From positions 1,974,155 through 2,007,576 of the forward strand of contig CP070739.1 in NCBI GenBank assembly GCA_020347705.1: a stretch of 33,422 bases of DNA. The letters are read 5' to 3'. Below the pieces are notes generated by a model. That model had not been told where the DNA came from. It worked only from the letters and a program-made list of their open reading frames with translations, and searched no databases. This DNA is from Methanomassiliicoccales archaeon. GTDB lineage: Archaea > Thermoplasmatota > Thermoplasmata > GCA-020350865. Both the position numbers and the translations under genes were made by a program. Shown piece by piece: positions 32,830-33,422 of the stretch; within the stretch, counting starts at the first letter, position 1, and every line of letters starts with the position of its first letter.

Positions 32830-33422
32830 ATGAAGTCCAAAACGTTATTTATTGCGGCTGTAGTTATAGCGAGCTTATTTGCGATTGCGATGGCACCGGT
32901 GGAGGCAGCTTTGGATGCAGAGGATTACAACATCACCAAGTACGACCCCATGGATGATGTGATGAGGGTCAGAACAGGAGGAGATTTCAAGTTCTCCCCC
33001 CACAACAACGTGGAGATCAAGGAGATCAATTCCGCCTACGTCGAAGCAGTAATTCCTAAAATCGAATTGACAATGAAAGTAGAAGGTACGATCAAAAACC
33101 ATGATGATTACAAGTACGCATTCACTGTGATAGCCGACATCAATGAATATATCTTCGCGGCCTTCCAAAACGGAATAGGAATAGGTTTTCAAATGGGTTC
33201 CGATGATCTGATACTAGGTGTGACAGCGGAGGGCGAGAATACGGACACACTAAAGAACACCTTTCCTCTCTCTGAAATCGGCCCACCGAACAACAATTAC
33301 GACGTCTTCGGAGCCGCGATCTAATCGGTTGAGGACTCCGAAAGATACCTTGATATGGCTCCAGACAAGCTCATACTCATCACAGAGCCATCGGACGGCT
33401 CCACAGTCTACGGTACCATTAC
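32830..33422 (+). CDS. Secreted surface protein, 3' partial, interrupted by an in-frame TAA
   Basis: The first part is 164 residues: signal peptide (TLFIAAVVIASLFAIAMAPVEA, about 1-27) then a beta-rich domain, ending at TAA 33322-33324 after NYDVFGAAI. The same frame stays open from the next codon to the window edge and reads SVEDSERYLDMAPDKLILI then TEPSDGSTVYGTI, a typical start of an Ig-like surface domain. So either a nonsense mutation splits one longer gene, or a second gene begins in the same frame (ATG at 33355, without a clear ribosome site). An AT-rich promoter with TATA-like TAAATATATATA lies upstream. Function is unknown. Confidence 0.6.

Overview
This is a chromosomal window from an archaeon, most likely a member of the Thermoplasmatota (Euryarchaeota-type) that is not a close relative of a model species. 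The evidence is the archaeal/eukaryotic-type information genes (L18e, uL13, uS9, Rpo10/RpoN, L15e, Orc1/Cdc6, prefoldin beta, KEOPS Pcc1), a Ser-His-Asp archaeal signal peptidase, TATA boxes rather than -35/-10 promoters, Shine-Dalgarno sites of the GGAGGTGAT type mixed with probable leaderless genes, a PGF-CTERM-type surface protein, and split archaeal glutamate synthase genes. The lineage is an inference from gene content; no marker tree was run.

Layout. 1-8732: the 3' part of a large surface protein with a lamin-tail-like domain, a tiny ferritin-like protein whose spacing matches encapsulated ferritins, and a 1780-residue membrane-anchored metalloprotease. 8933-10352: ribosomal operon L18e-L13-S9-RpoN (minus strand). 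10456-11805: a PGF-CTERM/CARDB secreted protein. 12018-13319: a VOC protein with a palindrome upstream, then L15e with a 70-residue lysine/glutamate-rich N-terminal extension. 13291-15501: a ThiI-like protein with a damaged PP-loop, divergent from an MFS transporter. 15502-15952: the one gene-poor stretch. It holds tRNA-Leu(CAG) and, around it, several foldable elements that reuse the ends of that tRNA. 15943-17223: a zinc-ribbon + RING-H2 + TPR protein.

17320-23300 is one minus-strand cluster: Lrp/AsnC regulator, HdrB-HdrC fusion, the three split glutamate synthase domains (glutaminase, ferredoxin + FMN synthase, GXGXG) and a Tag-like glycosylase. The likely reading is that the HdrBC fusion feeds electrons to the ferredoxin domain of the synthase, under amino-acid-sensing control. 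23525-24175: Pcc1 and prefoldin beta. 24179-24769: zinc-ribbon protein with a nuclease-like core. 24907-26196: signal peptidase I with long charged tails. 26246-27496: Orc1/Cdc6 with inverted repeats upstream. 27635-28222: MBL-fold hydrolase. 28419-33422: a run of secreted or membrane proteins, two with cytoplasmic zinc ribbons, ending in a surface protein whose frame continues past an in-frame TAA at the window edge.

The strongest undescribed signals are the tRNA-Leu-end repeat array (15521-15952), the RING-H2 consensus in an archaeal TPR protein, the HdrB-HdrC/glutamate synthase cluster, the ThiI-like protein that has lost its PP-loop, and the extended L15e. No CRISPR array, transposase, integrase or rRNA gene was seen.
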